Shown here in pieces: positions 14,472 to 23,289 of a stretch of DNA of 26,788 bases. Each line of letters opens with the position of its first letter. The stretch's first letter is position 1. The position numbers were made by a program, and so were the translations under genes. The notes beneath the pieces were generated by a model that was not told the origin of the DNA, ran no database searches, and saw only the letters and a list, made by a program, of their open reading frames with translations. Origin of the DNA: Pseudomonadota bacterium (GTDB lineage Bacteria > Pseudomonadota > Alphaproteobacteria > Sphingomonadales > Sphingomonadaceae); the NCBI GenBank assembly GCA_023413015.1, contig JAEZQR010000334.1:1-26788 (forward strand). The letters are read 5' to 3'.

Positions 14472-15144
14472 AGAGCGTTTCGATGCCCGAGAATTCGGGG
14501 TCCACGGCGCGGAATTTCTTGCGCAGCCGCTTGATGTGGCTGTCGATCGTGCGGTCGTCGACGTAGACGTCGTCCTGATAGGCCGTGTCCATCAGCTGGT
14601 CGCGCGACTTCACGAAGCCGGGGCGCTGCGCCAGCGCCTCGAGGATCAGGAACTCGGTGACCGTCAGCTGAACTTCCTTGCCGCCCCAGGTCACGCGGTG
14701 GCGCGCCGGGTCCATCACCAGGCGCCCGCGCTCGATCGCCTCGCCCTTGCCGGCCTCCATCTCCGGCGACTCGCGCCGGCTCGCTGCGCGGCGCAGCACG
14801 GCGCGGATGCGTTCGATCAGCAGGCGCTGGCTGAACGGCTTGCCGATATAGTCGTCGGCGCCCATCGCGAGGCCGAGCGCCTGGTCGATCTCGTCGTCCT
14901 TGGAGGTGAGGAAGATCACCGGCAGGTCGCTCTTCTCGCGCAGGCGGCGCAGCAGCTCCATGCCGTCCATGCGCGGCATCTTGATGTCGAGCACGGCGAG
15001 GTCGGGCGGATTGTCGGTGAGCGCCTTCAGCGCCGCCGCGCCGTCCGAATAGACGCGCACGGTGAAGCCCTCCGACTGGAGCGCGATCGAGACGGAGGTG
15101 AGAATGTTGCGGTCGTCGTCGACCAGCGCGATCGTCGCGGACAT
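14440..15144 (-). CDS. chvI: ChvI-type OmpR-family response regulator
   Basis: DNA-binding regulator of 234 residues, partner of ChvG. The receiver domain has acidic residues at 9-11 (VDDD), phosphoacceptor Asp53 in VLDIKMPRMDG and Lys in GKPF (about 103). The C-terminal winged helix includes LTVTEFLILEALAQRPG, KSRDQLM and RTIDSHIKRLRKKF, ending LYGVGYRF, all standard for OmpR/PhoB proteins. It is the first gene of the leftward chvI-ptsH operon; an inverted repeat lies 28-45 nt before its start. In relatives chvI sits directly next to pckA, whereas here a hybrid kinase separates them. Confidence 0.94.
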   Translation of the reverse strand: MSATIALVDDDRNILTSVSIALQSEGFTVRVYSDGAAALKALTDNPPDLAVLDIKMPRMDGMELLRRLREKSDLPVIFLTSKDDEIDQALGLAMGADDYIGKPFSQRLLIERIRAVLRRAASRRESPEMEAGKGEAIERGRLVMDPARHRVTWGGKEVQLTVTEFLILEALAQRPGFVKSRDQLMDTAYQDDVYVDDRTIDSHIKRLRKKFRAVDPEFSGIETLYGVGYRFSEE

Positions 15145-15171
15145 CTGTGCCGGTGTTCTCCAAACCCGTCG

Positions 15172-15189
15172 TTCCCGTCGATACGGGAA
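15172..15189. promoter_or_regulatory. Inverted repeat before chvI
   Basis: TTCCCGT (15172-15178) and ACGGGAA (15183-15189) form a perfect 7-bp inverted repeat around CGAT. It lies between the hybrid kinase stop and the chvI start. It could be an operator for chvI, possibly autoregulatory, or an end-of-transcript hairpin for the kinase gene; no T-run follows on the minus strand. Confidence 0.35.
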
Positions 15190-15233
15190 AGCAGATCACG
15201 GCAGCGTTAGCTTAACCCCGTCCTAGGCGCAAA

Positions 15234-17381
15234 CTAGCATGCGGCAGCGGTGGTGGGCGGAAACTGCGAATCGCCGCGCGCGTGTTCGAGAAGCGCCGAT
15301 ACCTTTTCAGCCAGTTCCTCGTGCCGAAACGGCTTGGTGAGAAGCGGAATATCAGCGCCTATGCCGGTAACGGTCGCATAGCCGGTCACAATCAGGGCCG
15401 GCAGACCAGGCCGGAGCTTGCGCGCCTCCTCGATAAACTCGCCGCCGTTCATGCCAGGCATCAGGTAGTCGGTGACGATAGCATCCGCTTCGACACTATC
15501 CTCGAGCAACTGTAGCGCCTTTGCACCCGAACCCGCTTCGACCACTGAGTAGCCGAGATCCGCGAGCATTGCTGACACACTCATGCGTGCCAGCTCCTCG
15601 TCATCGACGAGCAGGATTGTCGCCGCTCCTTCGGATCTGCGCATGGGCGCCGGATGCAGGGAGGGGGAAGGCGCAGTGACTTCCGTCACTTCGGCAACCG
15701 GCAGCCAAAGGTCGACATGGGTGCCGACTCCCGGCGTGCTGGAGAGCGTCAGCGCGCCGCCCAGCTGCCCGGCAAGTCCATGGATCATCGAAAGACCCAA
15801 GCCCGTGCCCTTGCCGACGCCCTTGGTCGTGAAGAAGGGCTCAATCGCACGCTTTAGCGTCGCTGCGTCCATGCCCGTCCCGGTGTCGATCACTGACAGC
15901 CGGATGTACTGGCCCGCTGCCAACCCCGGCTCGTTGCCACGAGCGAGCATTGCCGGCTGAGCCGTGATGGTGAGCGTGCCGCCGCCCGGCATTGCGTCGC
16001 GCGCGTTGATCGCCAGATTGAGGATCGCGAGTTCGAGCTGGTTCGGATCGACCCGCGCGGCGGGTAGGTCGGCTGCCGGCTCCATGATCACGCTGATGTG
16101 ATGGCCGATCGTACGCTGGATGAGGTCGGTCATGCCCTGCAGCAGCGTGTCCACATCGGTGGGACGGGGCTGCAGCACCTGACGTCGGCCGAAAGCGAGC
16201 AGGCGCGACACCAGCGTGCGGGCGCGGTCGGCAGCCTGGAGCGCGCCATCTATCAGCCGTTCGATCTTCGGATCTTCGGGCAGGCGGCGGCGCAGCAGGT
16301 CGAGTGAGCCTACGATTGGTGTAAGCAAGTTGTTGAAGTCGTGTGCGACCCCGCCGGTCAGCTGGCCGAGCGTCTCGAGCTTCTGCGCCTCGTGCAGCTG
16401 CTGGAGCGCATCCTCGCGTTCGCCTACTGCCGCCGCGACACGTTCCTGGAGTTCCTCGTTCAGCCGCCGAAGCCGCACCTCGCTCTCGCGGAGCCGAGCC
16501 TCGGTTCGTACCCGCTCGGTAACCTCGACGCCTTCCATGAATATGCCGGTAACCTTGCCGGCGGCATCCGTGATCGGCTGATAAACAATGTCGGCGATGC
16601 GCTCCTCGGCCGGCTGGTCCCGATCACGTACGAACCGGAAGGGTATTGCCTCGCCACGAAACGGCTCTCCGGTTGAATAGACCCGGTCGAGCAGGCTGAG
16701 GATACCCTGCTCTACAAGCTCGGGCATCACGTCGCGGAAAGGCTTCCCGATGATTTCGCGCCCAGGGATTGGCTGGCGAAAGGCCGCGTTGGCTAGCACG
16801 AACCGGTGTTCGGGGCCTTCCAGCATGGCGATGATACCAGGCACCTGTTCGAACATCTGCCGCAGCTGGTCGTGCTCGACGGTAAGGCGGCGCTCGGCAA
16901 GGACTTGCCGCGTGATCTCGGTACAGGTGCAGAACAGTCCTGCGACCATGCCTGAAGCATCGCGCGCCGGCGTAAAGGAGAGGGCAAAGTGCGCCTCCAC
17001 AGGATCGCCGTCGCGATCTCTTACGAAAGCGATGTCGTCCACATAGGCCGCTTCGCCGGCGTAGGCGCGATCGATGGACGGGCCGAGCGTGTCCATGGCG
17101 TCGTGCCGCGCTTCCGCGAACGGCTTGCCCAGCGCCTGCGGGTGGCGCCTGCCAAGCATCGGAGCGCAACCGTCGTTGTAGAGCAGCGTCCGCTCAGGCC
17201 CCCAAATGATGAACATCGGCTGATTGGAGCCGAGCATTACCGCTACGAGAGTCTTGAGCGTCTGCGGCCAGTGTGCCGGATCGCCGAGCGGACTCGTCGC
17301 CCAGTCGAGTGTGCGGATCAGTGCCCCGGACTCGCCGCCGCCGTTCAGGAAGGCGATATCCGGATTTGCCTTACGCCTCAT
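15234..17381 (-). CDS. PAS-containing hybrid histidine kinase with C-terminal receiver
   Basis: Soluble-looking signalling protein of 715 residues without membrane helices. A PAS-like domain at about 20-160 (DWATSPLGDPAHWP, FIIWGPERTLLYND) is followed by a second PAS (175-290), a coiled coil (295-335) and HisKA with His347 in LTGGVAHDFNNLLTPIVGSL. The ATPase domain (NLAINARDAMPGGG, DTGTGM, GKGTGLGLSMIHG) ends near 562, and a receiver domain (585-700) has Asp638 in IVTDYLMPGMNGG. The layout resembles sphingomonad kinases that bind light- or redox-sensitive cofactors, but no flavin motif (NCRFLQ) is present. Start MRRKANPDIAF at 17381 is favoured; its ribosome site is weak and longer in-frame starts exist up to 17456. 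It sits between chvI and the divergent pckA. Confidence 0.88.
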   Translation of the reverse strand: MRRKANPDIAFLNGGGESGALIRTLDWATSPLGDPAHWPQTLKTLVAVMLGSNQPMFIIWGPERTLLYNDGCAPMLGRRHPQALGKPFAEARHDAMDTLGPSIDRAYAGEAAYVDDIAFVRDRDGDPVEAHFALSFTPARDASGMVAGLFCTCTEITRQVLAERRLTVEHDQLRQMFEQVPGIIAMLEGPEHRFVLANAAFRQPIPGREIIGKPFRDVMPELVEQGILSLLDRVYSTGEPFRGEAIPFRFVRDRDQPAEERIADIVYQPITDAAGKVTGIFMEGVEVTERVRTEARLRESEVRLRRLNEELQERVAAAVGEREDALQQLHEAQKLETLGQLTGGVAHDFNNLLTPIVGSLDLLRRRLPEDPKIERLIDGALQAADRARTLVSRLLAFGRRQVLQPRPTDVDTLLQGMTDLIQRTIGHHISVIMEPAADLPAARVDPNQLELAILNLAINARDAMPGGGTLTITAQPAMLARGNEPGLAAGQYIRLSVIDTGTGMDAATLKRAIEPFFTTKGVGKGTGLGLSMIHGLAGQLGGALTLSSTPGVGTHVDLWLPVAEVTEVTAPSPSLHPAPMRRSEGAATILLVDDEELARMSVSAMLADLGYSVVEAGSGAKALQLLEDSVEADAIVTDYLMPGMNGGEFIEEARKLRPGLPALIVTGYATVTGIGADIPLLTKPFRHEELAEKVSALLEHARGDSQFPPTTAAAC

Positions 17382-17555
17382 GGCCGCACCGTTCGCACAT
17401 GAAGCTGCCGGCTGAGCAATGCGCCAGCATACCCGCTCCCACGCCAGCGCCCCCACACTTGTGCCCGAGTATGACCCAAGTGGAGAATGACTGCCAGCGC
17501 GAAACCGCCGCGCCCGTCGGGCGTTGTCGCGGCGGGTCCGGGCTTACTCCCTACT

Positions 17556-17585
17556 TTGACGATGTGCGCCTGTTTCGTGTATGCG
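17556..17585 (+). promoter_or_regulatory. Possible sigma-70-type promoter of pckA
   Basis: TTGACG (17556-17561) and TATGCG (17580-17585) are separated by 18 bp and lie 58 bp before the GTG start of pckA. The -35 match is good and the -10 match poor. A GC-rich nested palindrome (17505-17535) lies just upstream. Confidence 0.35.
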
Positions 17586-17642
17586 CGCCGCCAAGCGGGC
17601 ACCTGTCCGAGCGCCCGTGCTTTCGGTTTCAAGGAGATCAAT

Positions 17643-19247
<1,605 letters not shown>

Positions 19248-19268
19248 GCCGACCGGACATTACGCTCG

Positions 19269-19310
19269 AAAGGGCGCGCCAGCTCCGGCCGGCGCGCCCT
19301 TTCTCTTTTT
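19269..19310 (+). terminator. Rho-independent terminator of pckA
   Basis: Perfect 12-bp stem AAAGGGCGCGCC (19269-19280) with GGCGCGCCCTTT (19291-19302), a 10-nt loop, then CTCTTTTT. It begins 22 nt after the pckA stop. Confidence 0.92.
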
Positions 19311-19321
19311 GCGAGACACAG

Positions 19322-19810
19322 ATGACGACCGATTGCTCACCCCGCCTCTTCGCCTCCGACGCCGCTATCCGCCGCGTTGGCGAAGGCCTACTCGCCCGCA
19401 CGCTGCCGCGTCCTGAATGGACGCACGAGGCGCACCTCGCCGCCTGCCTCTGGCTGCTGCGCGAACGCCCCGACATCGACGCGCCGGCCGAGCTGCCGTC
19501 GATCATTGCCAGCTACAACGAGGCCGTCGGCGGCGAGAACACCGACACCGCCGGCTATCACGAGACGATCACGCAGGCTTACATCCGCCTGATCGGCGCC
19601 TATCTCGCCGCGCACGACCGCGGCCAGCCGCTCGCCGATATGGTCAACGCCCTGCTCGCCTCGCCGCTCGGCCACCGCGACGCGCTGCTCGCATACTACA
19701 GCCGCGACCGGCTGTTCTCGATCGAGGCCCGCAAGCGGTGGATGGAGCCCGATCTGGCGCCGTTTCCATCGCACGCCGCTGGCGCGGAAGCGGTCGCGGC
19801 ACTAGGTTGA
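19322..19810 (+). CDS. Conserved helical protein of unknown function
   Basis: Soluble protein of 162 residues, no signal peptide, predicted mostly helical. I do not recognise a named family. Distinctive parts are the WTHEAHLAACLWLL segment (about 33-46), SYNEAVGGENTDTAGYHETIT (split by a likely loop) and the Tyr-Tyr-Ser-Arg stretch LLAYYSRDRLFS. Conserved-looking His34, His37 and His79 in THEAHL and GYHET could bind a metal, but this is a guess. ATG 19322 has only a weak ribosome site; the gene starts 12 nt after the pckA terminator and ends 4 nt before the J-domain gene, so the two are likely co-transcribed. Confidence 0.75.
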   Translation: MTTDCSPRLFASDAAIRRVGEGLLARTLPRPEWTHEAHLAACLWLLRERPDIDAPAELPSIIASYNEAVGGENTDTAGYHETITQAYIRLIGAYLAAHDRGQPLADMVNALLASPLGHRDALLAYYSRDRLFSIEARKRWMEPDLAPFPSHAAGAEAVAALG

Positions 19811-19814
19811 ACCG

Positions 19815-20345
19815 ATGGCTCGAAAGTCCACCCGCAGCAACGATTGGGGCTTTCCCCGCTGGCGCCCCTATGGTTCGGAGCGGCAGGCGGCACAGGTGCG
19901 CCTGTGCGACCGCCACGGCTGCACCGAACCCGGCGACCGGCCGGCGCCCAAGTCGCCGAACAGCCCCGACCGCTGGTGGTTCTGCGAGGCGCACGCCGCC
20001 GAATACAACAAGAACTGGAACTACTTCGAAGGTCTCACAGCGGAGGAAGCCGCCGCGCGCGAACAGGCCGACAGCGGCGAACGCGCCTACCGCCGCGCCG
20101 ACCATTGGTTCTGGGGGGAGGGCGACGGCAGCCGCAGCCGCGCCGAGATGGACGCGCTGCGCGTGCTCGACCTCGACAGCGACGCCGACGAAGCCGCGAT
20201 CAAGGCCGCGCACCGCCGGCTCGTAAAGCTCCACCACCCCGACCGCAACGGCGGTGACGCCGAGGCAGCCGCCAAGTTCCAGGCGGTGCAGGCCGCCTAC
20301 GAAGTGCTCAACCGCGCCGCCGAACGCCGCGCCGCGGCGCGGTGA
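19815..20345 (+). CDS. J-domain protein with N-terminal Cys/His motif
   Basis: Cytoplasmic DnaJ-class co-chaperone of 176 residues. The J domain is C-terminal (about 112-170), with the essential HPD tripeptide at 141-143 in LVKLHHPDRNGGD, preceded by EAAIKAAHRRL and followed by KFQAVQAAYEVL. It should stimulate a DnaK-type ATPase. The N-terminal half has CDRHGC (31-36) and WWFCEAHAAEYN (54-65): a Cys-x4-Cys and Cys-x2-His arrangement that might hold zinc. The glycine-rich and classical DnaJ zinc-finger regions are absent. The client is unknown. It follows the unknown gene at 19322 by 4 nt. Confidence 0.85.
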   Translation: MARKSTRSNDWGFPRWRPYGSERQAAQVRLCDRHGCTEPGDRPAPKSPNSPDRWWFCEAHAAEYNKNWNYFEGLTAEEAAAREQADSGERAYRRADHWFWGEGDGSRSRAEMDALRVLDLDSDADEAAIKAAHRRLVKLHHPDRNGGDAEAAAKFQAVQAAYEVLNRAAERRAAAR

Positions 20346-20394
20346 CAGCTCTCCCGGCCGCCGCTATGCTCGGCGCGTCTTCAAAGGGGGCTCC

Positions 20395-21273
20395 ATGCGC
20401 TACAACCTGCTCGCACCGATCGCGATCTCGATCACCGCGGTCGCCGCGCCGCTCGCGGCGGCGCCGTTCCAGTCGGACCGGCTGACCGTGACCGTCGAGG
20501 GGCAGGGGCCGGACGTCATCCTCGTCCCCGGCCTCACCTCGAATCCGCGCATCTGGAAGGAGACGATCGCGGCGCTCCCGGGCTACCGCTACCACCTCGT
20601 CCATGTCGCCGGCTTCTCGGGGAAACCGGCAGGCGCCAACGCCCAGGGCCCCGTCGCCGCGCCGGTGGCGGAGGAGATCGCGCGCTACATCGCCGAGGCG
20701 AAGCTCAAGAAGCCGGCGATCGTCGGCCACTCGATGGGCGGCACGATCGCGATGATGATCGCCGCGCGCCACCCGCAGACGGTCGGCAAGCTGATGGTCG
20801 TCGACATGGTGCCGTTTATGGGCACGATGTTCACGCCGCCCGGCGCCGATGCCGCCACGGTGAAGGCGACGGCGGACGCGACGCGCGAGCGGATGCTGAA
20901 GGCGACGCCGGAGGAAAGCGCGAACTCGATGGCGGCGATGATCGGCGGCATGGTCAAGACCGACGCGGTGCGCCCGGCGCTCATCGCGGACGCGACGAGC
21001 AGCGACCGCACGACCGTCGCCAATTCCTTCCACGAACTCATCGTCACCGACCTGCGGCCCGAGCTCGCGAAGATCGCGGTGCCGACGACCGTGCTCTACG
21101 TCCGCCCGCCGACCGTGCCGCTCACCAACGAGCAGATGGACGGCCTCTACAAGCTCGCCTTCGCCAACGCGAAGGGGGCGGTGCTCACGCGCATTCCCGA
21201 CGCGCATCACTTCATCATGTACGACGCGCCCGAGCGTTTCCGCGACGAGCTGAAGACGTTCCTCGCCGACTAG
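20395..21273 (+). CDS. Exported alpha/beta hydrolase
   Basis: Periplasmic hydrolase of 292 residues with a signal peptide (about 1-23, ending PLAAA). Alpha/beta hydrolase features are the oxyanion strand VILVPGL (41-47), nucleophile Ser113 in VGHSMGGT and a C-terminal catalytic His in DAHHFIMYD (about 273). The third acid residue is not obvious. ATG 20395 is preceded by AAAGGGGG. Sequence resembles single-domain esterase/lactonase-like enzymes; the substrate cannot be predicted. It lies 49 nt after the J-domain gene. Confidence 0.87.
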   Translation: MRYNLLAPIAISITAVAAPLAAAPFQSDRLTVTVEGQGPDVILVPGLTSNPRIWKETIAALPGYRYHLVHVAGFSGKPAGANAQGPVAAPVAEEIARYIAEAKLKKPAIVGHSMGGTIAMMIAARHPQTVGKLMVVDMVPFMGTMFTPPGADAATVKATADATRERMLKATPEESANSMAAMIGGMVKTDAVRPALIADATSSDRTTVANSFHELIVTDLRPELAKIAVPTTVLYVRPPTVPLTNEQMDGLYKLAFANAKGAVLTRIPDAHHFIMYDAPERFRDELKTFLAD

Positions 21274-21291
21274 CCGCAACCAACCCCGCCC

Positions 21292-21328
21292 GTGAGCGCT
21301 CCTCCTCTGACAAGGAAGGAGTACTCAC
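21292..21328 (+). promoter_or_regulatory. Hairpin sequestering a Shine-Dalgarno sequence
   Basis: GTGAGCGCTCCT (21292-21303) pairs with AGGAGTACTCAC (21317-21328) with one C-A mismatch and one G-U pair. The right arm contains the Shine-Dalgarno AAGGAG and ends 1 nt before ATG 21330. The folded RNA would hide the ribosome site of the 65-residue protein, suggesting conditional translation. Confidence 0.45.
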
Positions 21329-21329
21329 G

Positions 21330-21527
21330 ATGGGCAAAGGCAATCAGAACCTCGACGGCACGCAGAACGACCAGAACCAGAACAACGCGATGAGCGATGA
21401 CGATCTGGGCGACGGCCGCCGCCTGTCGAAGAACCTCAAGGGCAAAGGCACCGGCCCGCAGCCCAACCCCGATGCACAAGGCCAGGACCGGCTTTCCGAA
21501 TTCGGCCGCCGCGGCTCGCGGCAATAA
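21330..21527 (+). CDS. Small disordered hydrophilic protein
   Basis: Protein of 65 residues, rich in Asn, Gln, Asp and Gly (DQNQNNAMSDDD, GRRLSKNLKGKGTG), with no hydrophobic core, signal peptide or Cys. It is probably intrinsically disordered and cytoplasmic. I recognise no family. The strong ribosome site (AAGGAAGGAG) and exact placement after it support a real gene; that site is buried in a hairpin. A stress-related role would fit this composition but is not shown. Confidence 0.65.
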   Translation: MGKGNQNLDGTQNDQNQNNAMSDDDLGDGRRLSKNLKGKGTGPQPNPDAQGQDRLSEFGRRGSRQ

Positions 21528-21566
21528 GGTCCATGTTCCGGTCTCATAAGCTGACACCCCTTTAGT

Positions 21567-21635
21567 CGTCATCCCGGCGAAGGCCGGGACCCAGATGAGC
21601 CGTTGGTCTGGGTCCCGGCCTTCGCCGGGATGACG
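21567..21635. repeat. Perfect 29-bp-arm palindrome, REP-like intergenic element
   Basis: The left arm 21567-21595 and right arm 21607-21635 are exact reverse complements (29 of 29) around an 11-nt loop. The core GTCATCCCGGCGAAGGCCGG is a motif I know as a frequent intergenic repeat in sphingomonads and Caulobacter-type genomes. It sits between two convergent genes (stops at 21527 and 21655) and could act as a bidirectional transcript end; no T-run is needed for it to block RNA decay. Confidence 0.85.
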
Positions 21636-21654
21636 CGTAAGGAAAAGTCGCGCC

Positions 21655-22098
21655 TTACCCCCGCGCCAGCAGGATGTTCATGTGCGCGCCGGCGATCGGC
21701 AGGGCGCGGTCGTCCTGCCACGCCTCGACGCGCAGGTTGGCGATGCGGCGCCCGAGGCGATTGATGTGCGCGGCCGCAAAGGTGTCCTGCGGCGCGCCGG
21801 CGCGCAGATAGTCGACCGTCACGTTGACGGGTTTCAGCGTCGGCACCACCTCGTCGCCGAGCAGCGCCACCACCAGCGCTGCGGTCGCGGTGATCTCCAT
21901 CAGCCCCGCGACCGTGCCGCCGTGCAGCCGCGGCGGGAAGGGCTGGCCGACCAGCCCTTCGGCATAGGGCATCGTCACCACCAGCTCGCCGCCGGCCTTG
22001 GCGTAGCTGAGGCCGAGCATCGCCGCATAGGGCAGCACGTCGAGCGCGCCCACCTCGGGCTGTTCGCGCAGCCGTGCCGCCAGCGCCTCGAAGCTCAT
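21655..22098 (-). CDS. PaaI-type hotdog thioesterase (downstream copy)
   Basis: Cytoplasmic hotdog-fold protein of 147 residues, likely hydrolysing an acyl-CoA. The family pattern is seen in RLHGGTVAGLMEITATAAL (about 54-72), where the loop before the helix carries the usual HGG, followed by VNVTVDYLRAG and the final strand of small residues. A leader region (1-30) has LGLSYAKAGGELVVTMPY. ATG 22098 overlaps the stop of the other thioesterase by 4 bp, so they are coupled and may form a hetero-oligomer. Substrate is unknown. Confidence 0.88.
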   Translation of the reverse strand: MSFEALAARLREQPEVGALDVLPYAAMLGLSYAKAGGELVVTMPYAEGLVGQPFPPRLHGGTVAGLMEITATAALVVALLGDEVVPTLKPVNVTVDYLRAGAPQDTFAAAHINRLGRRIANLRVEAWQDDRALPIAGAHMNILLARG

Positions 22099-22532
22099 GC
22101 CTTGGCCCCGGCGGTGAACATATAGGTGCCCGTCATGTTGGCGATCGGCCGGTCGGGATCGCCGTCGTGCGCCAGCCCGCGCACGAACACCACGCTGCGC
22201 GTCATCTTCATCACGTCGGCGCGGCCGATCACCGTCGCGCCGGGCGTCGCGGCACGCATATAGTCGAGCCTGAGATCGAGCGTCGCGACCGGCTGCATCC
22301 GCTCCGCGCCGCTCATCACCGCGAAGCCGCCCACCGAATCCATCAGCGTGAAGATCGCGCCGCTCGCGATCACGCCGCTGTCGGGATAGGCGACGAGGTG
22401 CTCGGCATAGGGCATCGCCAGCTCGGACCAGCCGCGCCCGTGCCCGTGGTAGGCGATACCGAGCTGCTTCAGATGCGGGATCGCCCGCATGAAGCTGTCG
22501 ATGAACCGCTTGACCTTGTCCTCCGACGTCAT
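22095..22532 (-). CDS. PaaI-type hotdog thioesterase (upstream copy)
   Basis: Cytoplasmic hotdog-fold protein of 145 residues. Family features are YHGHGRGWSELAMPYAEHLV, SGAIFTLMDSVGGFAVM (catalytic Asp in the LMDSVGG helix) and LDLRLDYMRAATPG. In this copy the usual HGG is SGA. It overlaps the sufE stop and the next thioesterase start by 4 bp each, forming a tight sufE-thioesterase-thioesterase unit. The pair is similar in fold but clearly divergent in sequence, so it is an old duplication. Confidence 0.88.
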   Translation of the reverse strand: MTSEDKVKRFIDSFMRAIPHLKQLGIAYHGHGRGWSELAMPYAEHLVAYPDSGVIASGAIFTLMDSVGGFAVMSGAERMQPVATLDLRLDYMRAATPGATVIGRADVMKMTRSVVFVRGLAHDGDPDRPIANMTGTYMFTAGAKA

Positions 22533-22945
22533 GCGGCCAGTCTTGCCGCCGTCTCACGGATCAGCTCGATCATGTTCGGGATGCCCTGCGTCCGGTTCGA
22601 GCTGAGCTGGTTCGACAGATCGAACGGCGCCAGCTCCGCCTTGACGTCGGTATCGAGGATTTCCCGCGGGGTCTTGTCCTGCACCAGCAGCAGGATCAGC
22701 GCGACGATGCCCTTGGTGATGTGCGCGTCGCTGTCGGCGAGGAAGTGCAGCCGCCCGTCCTCGCGCTCGACCGGATAGACCCAGACGCTGGCGGAGCAGC
22801 CGCGAACCTTGGTCGCCTCGGTCTTGAGCGCCTCGGGCATCGGCTCGAGCGCACGGCCCAGGTCGATCAGCAGCCGGTAGCGGTCCTCGCGATCGAGAAA
22901 CTCGAACTCTTCCCGGGTATCGTCGAAAGTCTGCGGTACGGACAT
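22529..22945 (-). CDS. sufE: SufE-type cysteine desulfuration protein
   Basis: Cytoplasmic protein of 138 residues that takes persulfide sulfur from the SufS cysteine desulfurase for iron-sulfur cluster assembly. The acceptor Cys50 lies in the family motif KVRGCSASVWV, and the C-terminal half keeps DSDAHITKGIVALILLL and the final LSSNRTQGIPNMI. ATG 22945 follows a weak GCGG ribosome site. It lies downstream of the psp block, separated by a hairpin at 22989-23011, so it may have its own promoter; other suf genes are not in the window. Confidence 0.93.
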   Translation of the reverse strand: MSVPQTFDDTREEFEFLDREDRYRLLIDLGRALEPMPEALKTEATKVRGCSASVWVYPVEREDGRLHFLADSDAHITKGIVALILLLVQDKTPREILDTDVKAELAPFDLSNQLSSNRTQGIPNMIELIRETAARLAA

Positions 22946-22988
22946 GTGCCGCACTTGGAGAATGGAGGCGAGCAGGTCAACTCCGATC

Positions 22989-23011
22989 CCCTCTCCCCGC
23001 CGGGGAGAGGG
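22989..23011 (-). terminator. CCCTCTCCCC/GGGGAGAGGG hairpin after the psp block
   Basis: A perfect 10-bp stem with a GCC/GGC loop begins 9 nt past the last small psp-linked gene and 43 nt before sufE. Palindromes of this sequence are common between genes in sphingomonads. No clear T-run follows, so it may be a partial terminator or a 3'-end stabiliser. Confidence 0.5.
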
Positions 23012-23019
23012 TGGGCTGC

Positions 23020-23259
23020 TTACAGATCGACCCCTGCGGCGATCGCTTCGAGCTTCTTCACCCGCTCGCGCAGGTCGGCGAGCTCGATGCGGTTGCCGAC
23101 CTGCGCCACCGGCGGCGCGTCGACGGTGGCGGTGGTGCCCAGCTGCTGGCGCTTCAGCTCCAGCCAGCCCTTCCAGCTCCACGCCCACACCGCACCGATC
23201 ACGGCCAGCGCCACGATCGAGCTGATGCTCATCACCAGAAGATTGGTCGTTTCCAACAT
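23020..23259 (-). CDS. PspB-like small membrane/coiled-coil protein (third extra copy)
   Basis: Protein of 79 residues: one membrane helix (about 8-30, SISSIVALAVIGAVWAWSW), a basic Lys-Arg patch, then a short coiled coil ADLRERVKKLEAIAAGVDL at the C-terminus. The RVKKLEAIA run resembles the RIQALESIL segment of PspB, and the layout matches the two genes upstream, but the terminal EID motif is missing. GGGAGAGATCCC before ATG 23259 is a good ribosome site. It is the last gene before the hairpin. Probably inner membrane, binding other Psp proteins (inference). Confidence 0.72.
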   Translation of the reverse strand: MLETTNLLVMSISSIVALAVIGAVWAWSWKGWLELKRQQLGTTATVDAPPVAQVGNRIELADLRERVKKLEAIAAGVDL

Positions 23260-23289
23260 GGGATCTCTCCCCTCGGCTTATGCTTGGCT

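Noticed and set aside
17505..17535. GC-rich nested palindrome CCGCCGCG/CGCGGCGG upstream of pckA
   Set aside because: Arms are built from CG-rich bases common in this genome and there is no T-run or clear promoter overlap; not enough to call an element.
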